A stretch of DNA of 41,037 nt, taken from positions 1-41,037 of the forward strand of contig NZ_JAIFZS010000075.1 in the NCBI RefSeq assembly GCF_019710635.1, written 5' to 3'. This DNA is from Mycolicibacterium xanthum. Lineage in GTDB: Bacteria; Actinomycetota; Actinomycetes; Mycobacteriales; Mycobacteriaceae. Below are positions 15,545 to 24,059 of the stretch, in pieces. A program made the translations under genes and the position numbers. Within the stretch, counting starts at the first letter, position 1; each line of letters begins with the position of its first letter. The notes under the pieces are model-generated. The model made no database searches, had not been told where the DNA came from, and worked only from the letters and a program-made list of their open reading frames with translations.

Positions 15545-16476
15545 GCGTGTCCGTCGTGAAGACTGCCGAATCCTGGTGGGTGCTCACCCCGTCGGGCGCC
15601 GCCAAGATCGACACCACCGCACAAACCACCGGCGAACTGCTTGCCGACCGAGCCGCCATCGCGACTGCGGTGACCAACTCCGAGACCGTGTCCGCCGACG
15701 GGCTCGAACTCCTGTCGCCGATCACGACACCCTGCCGAGTCGTAGCTCAGATGACGAACTTCGTCTCCCACGTCGTCGACGCCGGCATGAACCCCAAGAC
15801 GGTGCCCCTGACCTTCTTTCGCAAGACCTCAGGCTCGATCGGCGGACCTTTCGACGACATCGTCAAGCCCAGCCACGTCACCCTCCTGGACTACGAAGTG
15901 GAGATCGGCCTGGTGATCGGTCGCGACATGCCAGTTGGATCGTCGCTCACCCAAACCAACCTGGCCGACTACGTCGCGGGGTTGGTCGTCACCAATGATG
16001 TCTCCGCACGCGACGTCCAGTTGTCGAAAACGCAGTTCTTCGAAGGCAAGTCGTACCCCACGTTCACTCCGGTCGGGCCACGGCTCGTGTTGCTGGACGC
16101 TGAGGAGCTGCGCCGCTTCTCCGATCTTCGCCTGCAACTGTGGGTCAACGGCGAAATCCGGCAGGACATGACCGTCGCCGACATGATCTACCCCCCGCTG
16201 CAGGCTCTGCAGGCACTGGCACGATTCCAGCACCTGAGCGCCGGCGACCTGGTGATGACCGGAACTCCCGTGGGGACGGCGTTGAGCGCACCACCCAAGC
16301 CCGTTCAGATGATCGCCGATCTACTTCCGCCGGAGCTGAAGTGGAAGATCTTCTTCAAGAGGCAGGCCCAGAACCCGAAGTATCTGGCCGACGGTGACGT
16401 CGTCGAACTCGCGATAGCCACCGACGACGGCGCACTCGACCTGGGCCGGCAACGCACCGTGGTCAGAGACGCGTGA
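15541..16476 (+). CDS. Fumarylacetoacetate hydrolase-family protein, module A
   Basis: 311 residues. The FAH-fold metal ligands fit Glu119, Glu121 (LLDYEVEIGLVIG) and Asp153 (TNDVSARD). The C-terminal MTGTPVGT loop is also typical. Family members hydrolyse C-C bonds in acylpyruvates, hydrate 2-oxopent-4-dienoates or decarboxylate them. Sitting directly after the ring-cleavage dioxygenase, it most likely processes the ring-opened product. Overlaps both neighbours by 4 nt (ATGA upstream, GTGA downstream). Confidence 0.87.
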   Translation: MSVSVVKTAESWWVLTPSGAAKIDTTAQTTGELLADRAAIATAVTNSETVSADGLELLSPITTPCRVVAQMTNFVSHVVDAGMNPKTVPLTFFRKTSGSIGGPFDDIVKPSHVTLLDYEVEIGLVIGRDMPVGSSLTQTNLADYVAGLVVTNDVSARDVQLSKTQFFEGKSYPTFTPVGPRLVLLDAEELRRFSDLRLQLWVNGEIRQDMTVADMIYPPLQALQALARFQHLSAGDLVMTGTPVGTALSAPPKPVQMIADLLPPELKWKIFFKRQAQNPKYLADGDVVELAIATDDGALDLGRQRTVVRDA

Positions 16477-18377
16477 GCCGACCGCACTCCGAGGCCAGGC
16501 TGTGGCCGACCTACGCCGGACCCGATGACCTGGCCGACATCGAGACGATACCGCTACAGCAGCGTGGACTGCCCGACTCCACCTACGCGCTTCTGCGCCG
16601 CGCCGCGACGATGTGGCCGGATCGAACTGCGCTGCAAGTGCTTTCAACAGCCGACCGCTGGCAAGACCCGGTGACCGCCACCTTCGCCGAGCTGATCACC
16701 GACGTACACCAGACCGCAAACCTGCTTCGCCACCTCGGCGTAGTCCGGCACAGCCCCGTCGCGCTGATCGCGCCCAACTGCGCCGAACTCGTCACCGCCA
16801 CCCTGGCAGCGCAACTTGCCGGTGTCGCCGTCCCCATCAACGGTGCGCTGTCCATCGAGCACATCAGCGAGCTGCTGCGCCGATCGGGGGCCCGCGTCCT
16901 GATCGCTGCCAGCCGGGAGCTCGACCCGGCGTCGTGGGAGACCGCCCAGCACCTCGCTGAGGCCGGGATCGTCGACACCGTGCTGCTGCTGGCGCCGACC
17001 GGGGGCACCGTCGCCACCCCCGATCCACTGGGAATCGACGGGCTTACCGTCGGGCTCCTGGGCGAGCTTGCCGCGGACTTCGACGGAGGGTCATTCACCG
17101 CAGAGCCGCCGGCGGCCGCGGATATCGCTGCGCTCTTCCACACCGGAGGGACCACCGGCACACCGAAACTCGCCGCCCACACGCACGCGAACGAGGTCGC
17201 CGACGCCTGGATGATCGCCGCCAACACCACGCTCAACGAGGACTCGGTGATCTTCGCCGCGTTGCCGCTGTTCCACGTCAACGCGCTCGTGGTGACACTG
17301 CTGGCCCCGCTGTTCCACGGGCAAACCGTGGTGTGGGCCGGCCCACTGGGCTACCGCGATCCTGCGCTGTATGGAAACTTCTGGAAGATCGTCGAGCGCT
17401 ACCGAATCAGCGCGATGAGCGCGGTCCCGACCGTCTACTCGGTGCTTGCCGAGTGCCCCGTCGACGCCGACGTCTCCAGCTTGCGGGTGCCGATGGTGGG
17501 TGCGTCGGCGCTGCCGCGGTCGGTCCGCAGCAAGTTCACCGCCCACACCGGATTGCAGCTGCTCGAAGGCTACGGGCTGACCGAGGCCACCTGCGCCAGC
17601 GTGCGCAGCTTCACCGACCACCAACGCGAAGGCGCGGTCGGTCAACGTCTGCCCTACCAGCGTGTCAAGGCCGTCCACGTCGACGACGACGGCAGCTGGC
17701 ATGATCTCCCGCCCGGCGCGGTCGGGCACCTCGTCATCTCGGGACCATGCGTGTTCCCGGGCTATGTGGTGGGTCGAGACGGTGAAGGGTTCGTTCTCGA
17801 CGGCCGGGGTGCGCTCAACGACGGCTGGTTGGACACCGGCGACTTGGCGAAGGTGGATTCGCAGGGATTCGTTCATCTGGCCGGCCGCGCCAAAGATCTC
17901 ATCATCCGGGGTGGCCACAACATCGATCCCGCCACGATCGAGGACGCCCTGCGGACCCATCCCGCGGTCACCGGCGCCGCCGCCGTGGGGCGCCCCGACG
18001 TCCACGCCGGGGAAGTTCCCGTCGCCTACGTCACGCTGACGTCTCCGGACGCCGTGTCCGCCGAGGACCTACGCGCGTGGGCCACCAGCAGGGTGCCCGA
18101 ACGTGCAGCGGCGCCACGATTGGTCACGATCGTGGCGGACCTACCGCTGACCGCAGTCGGAAAACCATACAAACTGCCACTGCGCGCCGACGCGGCCCGC
18201 CTCGCGGCGCGGGACGCACTCGCGGGACTTTCCGGCATCGTCGAGGTCACCGCCGAGGCGGATGGCGGTGCGCCGGTAGTGACGGTCACGGTCGAACCGT
18301 CTGCCGACCACGAGTCCACTGCCGCGGCGCTTGACCAATTCACCACCACCTGGCGGATCGCGCAACACCATGAATGA
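16473..18377 (+). CDS. AMP-dependent acyl-CoA synthetase/ligase, module A
   Basis: 634 residues, GTG start overlapping the FAH stop. The adenylate-forming motifs are complete: P-loop FHTGGTTGTPK (222-232), GYGLTEAT, DTGDLAK, GRAKDLIIRGGHNI and a terminal GKPYK lysine. It activates a carboxylate with ATP and then CoA. The length of about 630 is somewhat above the usual 500-560, with an added C-terminal segment after GKPYK. Within a ring-cleavage operon it could activate an aromatic acid before ring attack or an aliphatic acid after cleavage; the sequence does not decide. Confidence 0.89.
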   Translation: MSRPHSEARLWPTYAGPDDLADIETIPLQQRGLPDSTYALLRRAATMWPDRTALQVLSTADRWQDPVTATFAELITDVHQTANLLRHLGVVRHSPVALIAPNCAELVTATLAAQLAGVAVPINGALSIEHISELLRRSGARVLIAASRELDPASWETAQHLAEAGIVDTVLLLAPTGGTVATPDPLGIDGLTVGLLGELAADFDGGSFTAEPPAAADIAALFHTGGTTGTPKLAAHTHANEVADAWMIAANTTLNEDSVIFAALPLFHVNALVVTLLAPLFHGQTVVWAGPLGYRDPALYGNFWKIVERYRISAMSAVPTVYSVLAECPVDADVSSLRVPMVGASALPRSVRSKFTAHTGLQLLEGYGLTEATCASVRSFTDHQREGAVGQRLPYQRVKAVHVDDDGSWHDLPPGAVGHLVISGPCVFPGYVVGRDGEGFVLDGRGALNDGWLDTGDLAKVDSQGFVHLAGRAKDLIIRGGHNIDPATIEDALRTHPAVTGAAAVGRPDVHAGEVPVAYVTLTSPDAVSAEDLRAWATSRVPERAAAPRLVTIVADLPLTAVGKPYKLPLRADAARLAARDALAGLSGIVEVTAEADGGAPVVTVTVEPSADHESTAAALDQFTTTWRIAQHHE

Positions 18378-18552
18378 CGACCTGACGCTCACAAAGTCGC
18401 CGAGAGCCAGCGCGTCGGGACCGCTGCTGAGGCGCTTCCACTGTCGCGAGGTCCCCGTCGACGCACCAAAGCCGGATCCGTTGCTGCTCATCGCGGCCGA
18501 TCGCGGCATCGGTATAAACCCCGCAATTGGGCCCACCCCCCGGTTCGGCTGA
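18370..18552 (+). CDS. Small hypothetical protein inside module A
   Basis: 60 residues. Its ATG overlaps the ligase stop by 8 nt, and it ends 15 nt before the next hydroxylase gene, so it fills the gap between two enzymes of the operon. The sequence is soluble, with a RRFHCREVPVDAPKPDPLLL stretch and a Pro/Gly-rich end. No signal peptide, helix or motif is recognised. It may be a genuine small subunit or the relic of a longer gene. Confidence 0.4.
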   Translation: MNDDLTLTKSPRASASGPLLRRFHCREVPVDAPKPDPLLLIAADRGIGINPAIGPTPRFG

Positions 18553-18567
18553 CCACAGGACTGCTCG

Positions 18568-20145
18568 ATGGCGCTCCCTTCGAACCTACTCTTTGTCCCC
18601 GTCGTCATCGTCGGCGCGGGCCCGACCGGGGTGACGGCTGCCATCCTGCTCGCGCAATACGGCGTGCAGTGCCTGGTCCTGGACCGCTGGGACGACGTTT
18701 ACCCCCAACCGCGGGCAGTCCATCTCGATGACGAGGTCTACCGGATCCTGGACCGGCTGGGGGTATCCGAGGCCTTCGCCGCCATCTCACGACCGGCCCG
18801 GGGCCTGCGCCTGCTCGACAAGCGGTTGAACGTGCTGGCCGAATTTCAGCGTGACAGCGCACCCAGTAACCAGGGGTTCCCGCAGGCCAACATGTTTGAC
18901 CAACCAGAACTGGAATCCATCCTGCGGGAACGGATGAACCGCCATCCTCTCGTCGCGTTCCGAGGCAACGTCGAGGTGACCGACATTCAACCCGCCGAGT
19001 CCGGGCCGACGCGAGTGTTGTTCGCCGATCGAAACACCGGGACCACGCACGCAGTGAGCGCGCACTTCGTGCTCGGGTGCGATGGAGCCAACAGTCTCGT
19101 CCGCTCGGCTATCGGCGCCGAAATGGAGGACCTGGGATTTGAGCAACGCTGGCTGGTGATCGACGTTGACACCGACGCCGATTTGGGGCATTGGGAGGGG
19201 GTGCATCAGGTCTGCGACTCGACCCGCGCCGCCACGTACATGCGTATCGGCGTTACCCGGCACCGTTGGGAATTTCAGCTGCTGGACGGTGAGGCGGTCG
19301 CCGACTTCGATACGATCGAACGGCTGATGCCGCTCATCGCACCATGGGTTGCGGACACAGCCGTCGATCACCTCCAGTTGGTCCGGGTCACCGAGTACAC
19401 GTTTCGCGCGCAACTGGCCACCCAGTGGCGCAAAGGCAACGCCTTCATCCTCGGCGACGCCGCCCACCTCACCCCACCATTCATCGGACAAGGCATGGGG
19501 GCCGGTGTTCGGGACGCGATGAACCTCACCTGGAAGATCGCGGGCGCGTTGGCGGGCACCCTGTCCCCCGCTGTGCTCGACTCCTACCAGCAGGAACGAA
19601 AACCCCATGCTCGCAGTCTCATTCGGCTCGCCGTCGGCATCGGGTGGGCGATGACCGGCGGCGGAAGCATCGGCGACGTCGTTCGGCGGACGGTGGTGCC
19701 AAGGCTAAGGCTGATACCCGGGCTACGGGCCCGGATCGCGGCCAGCCGAACCCCACCCCTCCGACGTTCGGGGTTCGTGGTCAAGGGCCACACCCGCGGC
19801 CGGTTGGCGGGCACGCTGAGTCCCAATGCCGTTGTCGGAACGCAGGTCCGACTCAACGACCTGACGGGGAACCGTTTTGCCTTGGTGACCAGGGCACCGG
19901 TGTCGACTCAAGACCATACGGTGTTGAACCGTCGAGGAGCCGTCGTCGTCCAGGCCCACCCGGGCAGCGAACTCGAAAGGTGGCTTCGCCGGGGCCACGC
20001 CGCCGGGGCCATCGTTCGCCCCGACATGACCGTGATGAGCGCCGGGGGCAGCGTATCGGCACTGTGCAAACGCATGCCCACGTTCACCCCACCGCTTCTG
20101 CCCAACCACCCCGCCGAGACCGCCAAGCCCGAAGGGAGTCGCTGA
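18568..20145 (+). CDS. FAD-dependent hydroxylase, MhpA-like, module A
   Basis: 525 residues. GAGPTG (16-21) opens the FAD Rossmann domain. LGCDGANSLVR and FILGDAAHLTPPFIGQGMG give the other flavin-site motifs of the 3-(3-hydroxyphenyl)propanoate hydroxylase (MhpA) group. Length is close to MhpA's. It would add a hydroxyl next to an existing one on a phenol to make the catechol that module A's dioxygenase cleaves. AGGA precedes the ATG; its stop overlaps the P450 start by one base (TGATG). Confidence 0.9.
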   Translation: MALPSNLLFVPVVIVGAGPTGVTAAILLAQYGVQCLVLDRWDDVYPQPRAVHLDDEVYRILDRLGVSEAFAAISRPARGLRLLDKRLNVLAEFQRDSAPSNQGFPQANMFDQPELESILRERMNRHPLVAFRGNVEVTDIQPAESGPTRVLFADRNTGTTHAVSAHFVLGCDGANSLVRSAIGAEMEDLGFEQRWLVIDVDTDADLGHWEGVHQVCDSTRAATYMRIGVTRHRWEFQLLDGEAVADFDTIERLMPLIAPWVADTAVDHLQLVRVTEYTFRAQLATQWRKGNAFILGDAAHLTPPFIGQGMGAGVRDAMNLTWKIAGALAGTLSPAVLDSYQQERKPHARSLIRLAVGIGWAMTGGGSIGDVVRRTVVPRLRLIPGLRARIAASRTPPLRRSGFVVKGHTRGRLAGTLSPNAVVGTQVRLNDLTGNRFALVTRAPVSTQDHTVLNRRGAVVVQAHPGSELERWLRRGHAAGAIVRPDMTVMSAGGSVSALCKRMPTFTPPLLPNHPAETAKPEGSR

Positions 20146-21341
20146 TGCTCAACCGACGGAAGGTTCCGGCCTACCGACCCGACATCTATTCCACCAAGGC
20201 CATCCTGGACCCCTACCCGCACTACGCGCGGCTGCGGGAACTGGGCCCGGTCGTCTGGCTGACCAGGCAGCGGGTCTACGCGCTGCCCCGCTACGCCGAA
20301 TGCAAGGCCGCGCTGCGCGACGACACAACCTTCGTCTCCGGCCACGGAGTAGCCCTCAACGCCGTTACCAATCGTCTATCTCGTGGCACCACCCTCAACA
20401 GCGACGGCGAAGACCACGACAAGCGGCGCAAACTGGTCGCTCACCGCCTGACGCCAAAAGCGCTGCGTGCCATGTCCGACGCGGTCACCAATCAAGCCGA
20501 GCAGGTCGTGGCCGCCGCGGTGGCCAAGCGCACGGTGGACGGTGTCAGCGATCTCGCCAGTGCCCTGCCCCTCGCAATCGTTCCCGACTTCGTGGGATGG
20601 CCACGCGAGGGCCGCGACCATCTCCTCACATGGGCAGGAGCAACGTTCGACTTCCTCGGTCCGGCCAACAAGCGCAGCATACGAGCCTTCCCCGCAAGCC
20701 TGCAGATGCTGCGGTTCGCACGACAAGTGGTGCGTGAGCGCTCCGCGCTCGACCGCAGCATGGGCCATGACGTGCTGGCTGCCGTCGACAACGGCACCCT
20801 GAAGAGGTCCGAAGTCCCCCCGCTGATGGTCGACTATCTGGCCCCCTCGCTGGACACCACGATCAGTGCCATCGCTAGTGGGCTGCACCTATTCGCCACC
20901 CACCCCGATCAGTGGCAGGCCATCCGAAACGATCCCAGCCTGATCCCGAACGCAGTCAACGAAGTGGTCCGCATCGAATCCCCGCTGCGCGCGTTCTCCC
21001 GCAGAACCACTCGTGACGTCGACATCGCCGGGACCACCATTCCGAAGGGCGCCAGGGTGCTGGTGATGTACGCCTCGGCCAACCGCGACGAACTGCAGTG
21101 GACCGATCCCGACACCTTCGACGTGCACCGAGACGCCACCGGGCAACTCGGCTTCGGAATCGGCGCGCATACCTGTGCCGGCCAGGGTCTCGCCCGGATG
21201 GAAACCCAGGCGATCCTGACCGCTCTGGCCAAACAAGTCGACACCATCCGTTGCACCGCACCCCCCACCTGGGGGCTCAACAACATCATTCACTGCTTCG
21301 AGCGACTACCGCTCGAATTGATTCCCGCCGGAAAGGAATGA
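20145..21341 (+). CDS. Cytochrome P450, module A
   Basis: 398 residues, soluble bacterial class. The I-helix shows DTT at 237-239, the K-helix ExxR is Glu273-Arg276, and the heme loop is FGIGAHTCAG with Cys344. It has a GAAGGGAG Shine-Dalgarno and a one-base overlap with the preceding hydroxylase. The frame is open far upstream but that part is the hydroxylase gene in another frame. The next gene is its ferredoxin. P450s of this general look (CYP199-like is possible) O-demethylate or hydroxylate para-substituted benzoates; that substrate idea is only a suggestion. Confidence 0.92.
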   Translation: MLNRRKVPAYRPDIYSTKAILDPYPHYARLRELGPVVWLTRQRVYALPRYAECKAALRDDTTFVSGHGVALNAVTNRLSRGTTLNSDGEDHDKRRKLVAHRLTPKALRAMSDAVTNQAEQVVAAAVAKRTVDGVSDLASALPLAIVPDFVGWPREGRDHLLTWAGATFDFLGPANKRSIRAFPASLQMLRFARQVVRERSALDRSMGHDVLAAVDNGTLKRSEVPPLMVDYLAPSLDTTISAIASGLHLFATHPDQWQAIRNDPSLIPNAVNEVVRIESPLRAFSRRTTRDVDIAGTTIPKGARVLVMYASANRDELQWTDPDTFDVHRDATGQLGFGIGAHTCAGQGLARMETQAILTALAKQVDTIRCTAPPTWGLNNIIHCFERLPLELIPAGKE

Positions 21342-21343
21342 TC

Positions 21344-21541
21344 ATGAAGGTTCACGTGGACTACGACCGCTGCGAAGGGCACGGAATGTGCGTCGTGCAG
21401 GCGGCCGAAGCCTTCTCCCTCACCGACGACGGAGACCTGAACTACCTGTTCGAGGGTCACGACGTCCCCGCCGGCATGGAAGGCGCTGTTCATGCGGCCA
21501 TCGACGCGTGTCCCGTCGTCGCACTGAGCGAAGCACCCTGA
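21344..21541 (+). CDS. 3Fe-4S ferredoxin, partner of the module A P450
   Basis: 65 residues. Cluster ligands are Cys10 and Cys16 (CEGHGMC) and a Cys-Pro near the end (DACPVVAL). This is the mycobacterial/streptomycete 3Fe-4S pattern with a His replacing the second Cys of a 4Fe motif. It follows the P450 immediately and would pass electrons to it. I chose the ATG at 21344, 6 nt after GAAAGGA; an ATG at 21338 overlaps the P450 stop. No ferredoxin reductase gene follows, so reduction must come from elsewhere. Confidence 0.93.
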   Translation: MKVHVDYDRCEGHGMCVVQAAEAFSLTDDGDLNYLFEGHDVPAGMEGAVHAAIDACPVVALSEAP

Positions 21542-21590
21542 TCGGCGCCTCAGCGCAGTACGGATGTAATCAGTCGGAGCAGGAGGTCAC

Positions 21591-21656
21591 ATGAGAGCGC
21601 AATGCCCGTCATGTATGGACCTGACGAAAGGATCATCACTGACTGTCATCGATTAG
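21591..21656 (+). CDS. 21-residue ORF with ideal Shine-Dalgarno (leader peptide or truncated gene start)
   Basis: AGGAGG lies 4 nt before the ATG, the best ribosome site in the region, yet the frame ends after 21 codons. The peptide contains CPSC. It lies between the ferredoxin and TetR genes. It may be the start of a deleted gene, for example one that once continued the operon, or a leader peptide. Confidence 0.25.
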   Translation: MRAQCPSCMDLTKGSSLTVID

Positions 21657-21662
21657 ACTGTC
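21641..21662. promoter_or_regulatory. Direct repeat upstream of TetR gene
   Basis: GACTGTC occurs twice, at 21641-21647 and 21656-21662, 15 nt apart start to start, just before the TetR ribosome site. It could be a regulator-binding site for this gene. The evidence is repetition and position only. Confidence 0.25.
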
Positions 21663-21684
21663 TTCCGAAACGGAGGTGTGGGCA

Positions 21685-22347
21685 GTGACAGACGGGCAGA
21701 CCGAACCGACGAACCGGCTGGAGAGACGGAAACAGCGCACCCGGACGGCGCTGCTACGAGCGGCCCAGGCATTCATTGCCGCGGGCAAGCTGAATGCTCC
21801 GATCTTGGAGATCACCCAGGCCGCCGACATCGGGATGGGCTCGTTCTACAACCACTTCGATTCCAAGGAGGAGTTGTTCGCAGCCGCGGTCGCCGACGTC
21901 CTGGACTCCCACGGCGAGCTACTGGATCGCCTCACCGAATCGCTGACCGATCCGGCGGAGAGGTTCGCCTGCCGTTACCGGTTGTGTGGCCGACTCTTCA
22001 GACGTCAGTCGCAGGAAAGTCGCATCATGCTGTCGATCGGGCTGTCGCTGCTGTCCTCCGACCGCGGGCTTGCCCCCCGCGCCAAACGAGACATCATCGC
22101 TGCATCAGAGGCCGGCCGCTTCCAGGTGCACGATCCCGACATCGCTCTCGCAATCGCCGGCGGTGCGCTGCTGGGGCTGGGGCAACTGCTGCAGGAACAG
22201 ACCGACCGCGACGATGCCCAAGCTGCCGACGACGTCACACGCGACATTTTGCAGTTGTTCGGCGTGGATGCCGCGCAGGCTGAGCGCCTCACGTCGCAGC
22301 CGCTTCCCGACCTCGCCTCGTACTCGGACGCGGGGTCCGCTGCCTAG
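21685..22347 (+). CDS. TetR-family regulator between modules A and B
   Basis: 220 residues from the GTG at 21685, with GGAGG 8 nt upstream; an earlier in-frame GTG (21676) overlaps that site. The helix-turn-helix includes ITQAADIGMGSFYNHFDSKE. The ligand domain carries ALAIAGGALLGLGQ, shared with the remnant at 14245-14333. It may control module A through the TGACGAwwTCGTCA palindromes, because its fragmentary paralogue lies next to one of them; this is inference. Confidence 0.86.
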   Translation: MTDGQTEPTNRLERRKQRTRTALLRAAQAFIAAGKLNAPILEITQAADIGMGSFYNHFDSKEELFAAAVADVLDSHGELLDRLTESLTDPAERFACRYRLCGRLFRRQSQESRIMLSIGLSLLSSDRGLAPRAKRDIIAASEAGRFQVHDPDIALAIAGGALLGLGQLLQEQTDRDDAQAADDVTRDILQLFGVDAAQAERLTSQPLPDLASYSDAGSAA

Positions 22348-22519
22348 CACGGTTGATCTGGCGAAGCCGGAATATTTGAGTCAGGCTGGCGCTGGCCGAC
22401 TCGGATGAGTCTGGTCAGGTGGCGAGTCCTGTTGTTTTGCTCAGGGTTTCGAGTGCGTCCAGCGGGTCATACTCCACACCGCCCACGCCAGCTACCCCGC
22501 GCAGCGCATTCACCAGGAC

Positions 22520-22556
22520 TTGACTGATGAATGGGTCGTGTGTGACGATATCGTCA
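22520..22556 (+). promoter_or_regulatory. Promoter and operator upstream of the DoxX-like gene
   Basis: TTGACT at 22520-22525 and a perfect palindrome TGACGATATCGTCA at 22543-22556 repeat the arrangement at 14350-14386 with identical spacing. Flanking bases also match (GACTTGACTGAT upstream; TCGT.TGTGACGAT into the palindrome). The same regulator probably acts at both sites. The rest of the 322-nt gap (22348-22669) has no confident gene. Confidence 0.6.
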
Positions 22557-22669
22557 GCAGGCCGCTGTGGGCGGAGTCGCATCGAGGAACGGGCTGGCGC
22601 CAAGCGGCACAAACTATTCCCGGTGCCTCTTGAGGTGCTCACCGAATCCATTGGAGGACAACGCCGTAC

Positions 22670-23032
22670 ATGGAGACGACCTATCTTGCCGTATCGCTTG
22701 TCTACGCAGTCCTGTGCCTGGTTCCGGCATCGTTGATACTTGGAGGCACTGCTCCGATGAGGGCCGCCGCGCAGCACTTCAATGTGCCGTGGTCTCGCTA
22801 CCGCCTCATCGGCGTTCTCGAACTGGCCGCGGCCGCCGGAGTGGTGTTGGGCATCTTCTGGCGGCCCGTCGGTGCTATGGCGGCAACCGGCATGACCCTG
22901 TTGCTTATCGGCGCGGTGATTTTTCATCGCCGCGCCGGAGACACCGCTCGCGACTACGCCCCCGCCTTGATATTCCTGGCCGCATCGGTGGCATACCTGG
23001 CCGTGTGGGTGACCGCAGCGCCGGTGCACTAG
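22670..23032 (+). CDS. DoxX-like small membrane protein
   Basis: 120 residues with four hydrophobic helices (about 4-25, 43-62, 68-87, 97-116) in the DoxX-like arrangement, including GVLELAAAAGVVLGIFWRPV. GGAGGA precedes the ATG. DoxX-like proteins are uncharacterised membrane proteins, sometimes linked to quinone or thiosulfate redox. A promoter/operator matching that of module A suggests co-regulation with ring cleavage. Confidence 0.8.
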   Translation: METTYLAVSLVYAVLCLVPASLILGGTAPMRAAAQHFNVPWSRYRLIGVLELAAAAGVVLGIFWRPVGAMAATGMTLLLIGAVIFHRRAGDTARDYAPALIFLAASVAYLAVWVTAAPVH

Positions 23033-23153
23033 CCGGGACCACTGGCCTCCGGGCCTAACACCTCGGCGGGGTCGAAACGAACTGCGTAGGAACAAGGCTC
23101 ATGACTGCGATCGGAGCCGGCTCGGTATGGCTGGGCTGCACCTCGCCATCGCC

Positions 23154-23861
23154 CTAGGGGTGCCCGTTCGCCCCAGCGTTCTCTCGTTGGGTGGAGCGAC
23201 GCACGCGAGGGCCCTCACCTCTGGTGAGCGCTTCGATCGCAGCATCGACGTTCAAGTCGGCATCCAGCGCATGCGCACCCCTGAGTGCAGAAATAACGAT
23301 GCTCACGAAACACTCGACCATGGTGGCCTTGTCGAATTGCCCGCTATCGTTCAACCAGTACAAGGCCGCCTCGTCGATCGCCGCGACCGCAGCACGCCCC
23401 ATCATGGTCCACGCCGGATTGCTCGGATCGATGCCCAAGACGGCCGCGGCACTGTCGAGTGCCCGCGATCGCGCGGACTGAAAGACCTCCCATGCTTCGG
23501 GATCGGCCCCGCCACTGCCCAATACGCGCCTCAACGCCAAGCCGCGATGGTCCGCCAAGTACTGCAAGTGCATGGCGAACGCGTGGCGCATCTGCTCAGC
23601 GGGCGCCAGCGTGGGGTCAATGAGGAATGCCGCGTCCAGCTGGGTAGCGGCCTCACGCATCGCGGCCAGATAGATGCCCCGCTTGTTGCCAAAGTAATGA
23701 AACAACAGCCCGTGGGCGACTCCGGCGCCCTTGGCGATGTCGGTGACGGCTACCTCGTCGTAGTGGCGGTCGGAAAACAAATCGATGGCAGTGTCGATGA
23801 GCCGCTGACGTGTCTCGGCAGCCTGCGCGGCGCGCGTCGTACCACTTCGCTGATTCGGCAT
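23154..23861 (-). CDS. TetR-family regulator upstream of module B
   Basis: 235 residues from the ATG at 23861 with GGAAGG 5 nt before it; a GTG at 23918 lies in the -10 region and is unlikely. The helix-turn-helix includes VAVTDIAKGAGVAHGLLFHY. The ligand domain has WTMMGRAAVAAIDEAALYW. It is divergent from module B. Its own promoter and the module B promoter each carry a TTGAy-N5-rTCAA palindrome, so it probably represses both. Confidence 0.88.
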   Translation of the reverse strand: MPNQRSGTTRAAQAAETRQRLIDTAIDLFSDRHYDEVAVTDIAKGAGVAHGLLFHYFGNKRGIYLAAMREAATQLDAAFLIDPTLAPAEQMRHAFAMHLQYLADHRGLALRRVLGSGGADPEAWEVFQSARSRALDSAAAVLGIDPSNPAWTMMGRAAVAAIDEAALYWLNDSGQFDKATMVECFVSIVISALRGAHALDADLNVDAAIEALTRGEGPRVRRSTQRENAGANGHP

Positions 23862-23916
23862 CGCGCCCTTCCAGATGATCGCGCGGCAGTCGGTCCGCCC
23901 AGGCTGAGAGCCCTTC

Positions 23917-23952
23917 ACTATACGTGACCTCCGTTCATTGATCCTGAATCAA
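23917..23952 (-). promoter_or_regulatory. Promoter and operator of the module B regulator
   Basis: TTGAT-CCTGA-ATCAA (23938-23952) is a perfect 5-nt-arm palindrome with a 5-nt spacer. A minus-strand TATAGT -10 box lies at 23917-23922, about 56 nt before the TetR ATG. The palindrome sits in the -35 region. It has the same architecture as the site at 24060-24076. Confidence 0.6.
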
Positions 23953-24059
23953 CTTGCATGGCGCTCGACCGTCGGGCATGTCGCCACCTGCGCCATGGCC
24001 GCCCGGTCGGATCGCCTCACCGCGCGCGCCAATCCCGCCCCGCAAAGTGACTGATATTC

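Noticed and set aside
19344..20144. Reading frame giving the P450 an extra 267 N-terminal residues
   Set aside because: This part is Arg/Pro-rich and out of frame with the MhpA-like gene it overlaps. The ATG at 20145 has a Shine-Dalgarno and gives a normal P450 length.
22415..22545. Minus-strand frame ending FISQVLVNALRGVAGVGGVE before the DoxX-like gene
   Set aside because: It reads rather like protein but runs through the palindromic operator, has no start context and matches no family I know. I left it out of the features.
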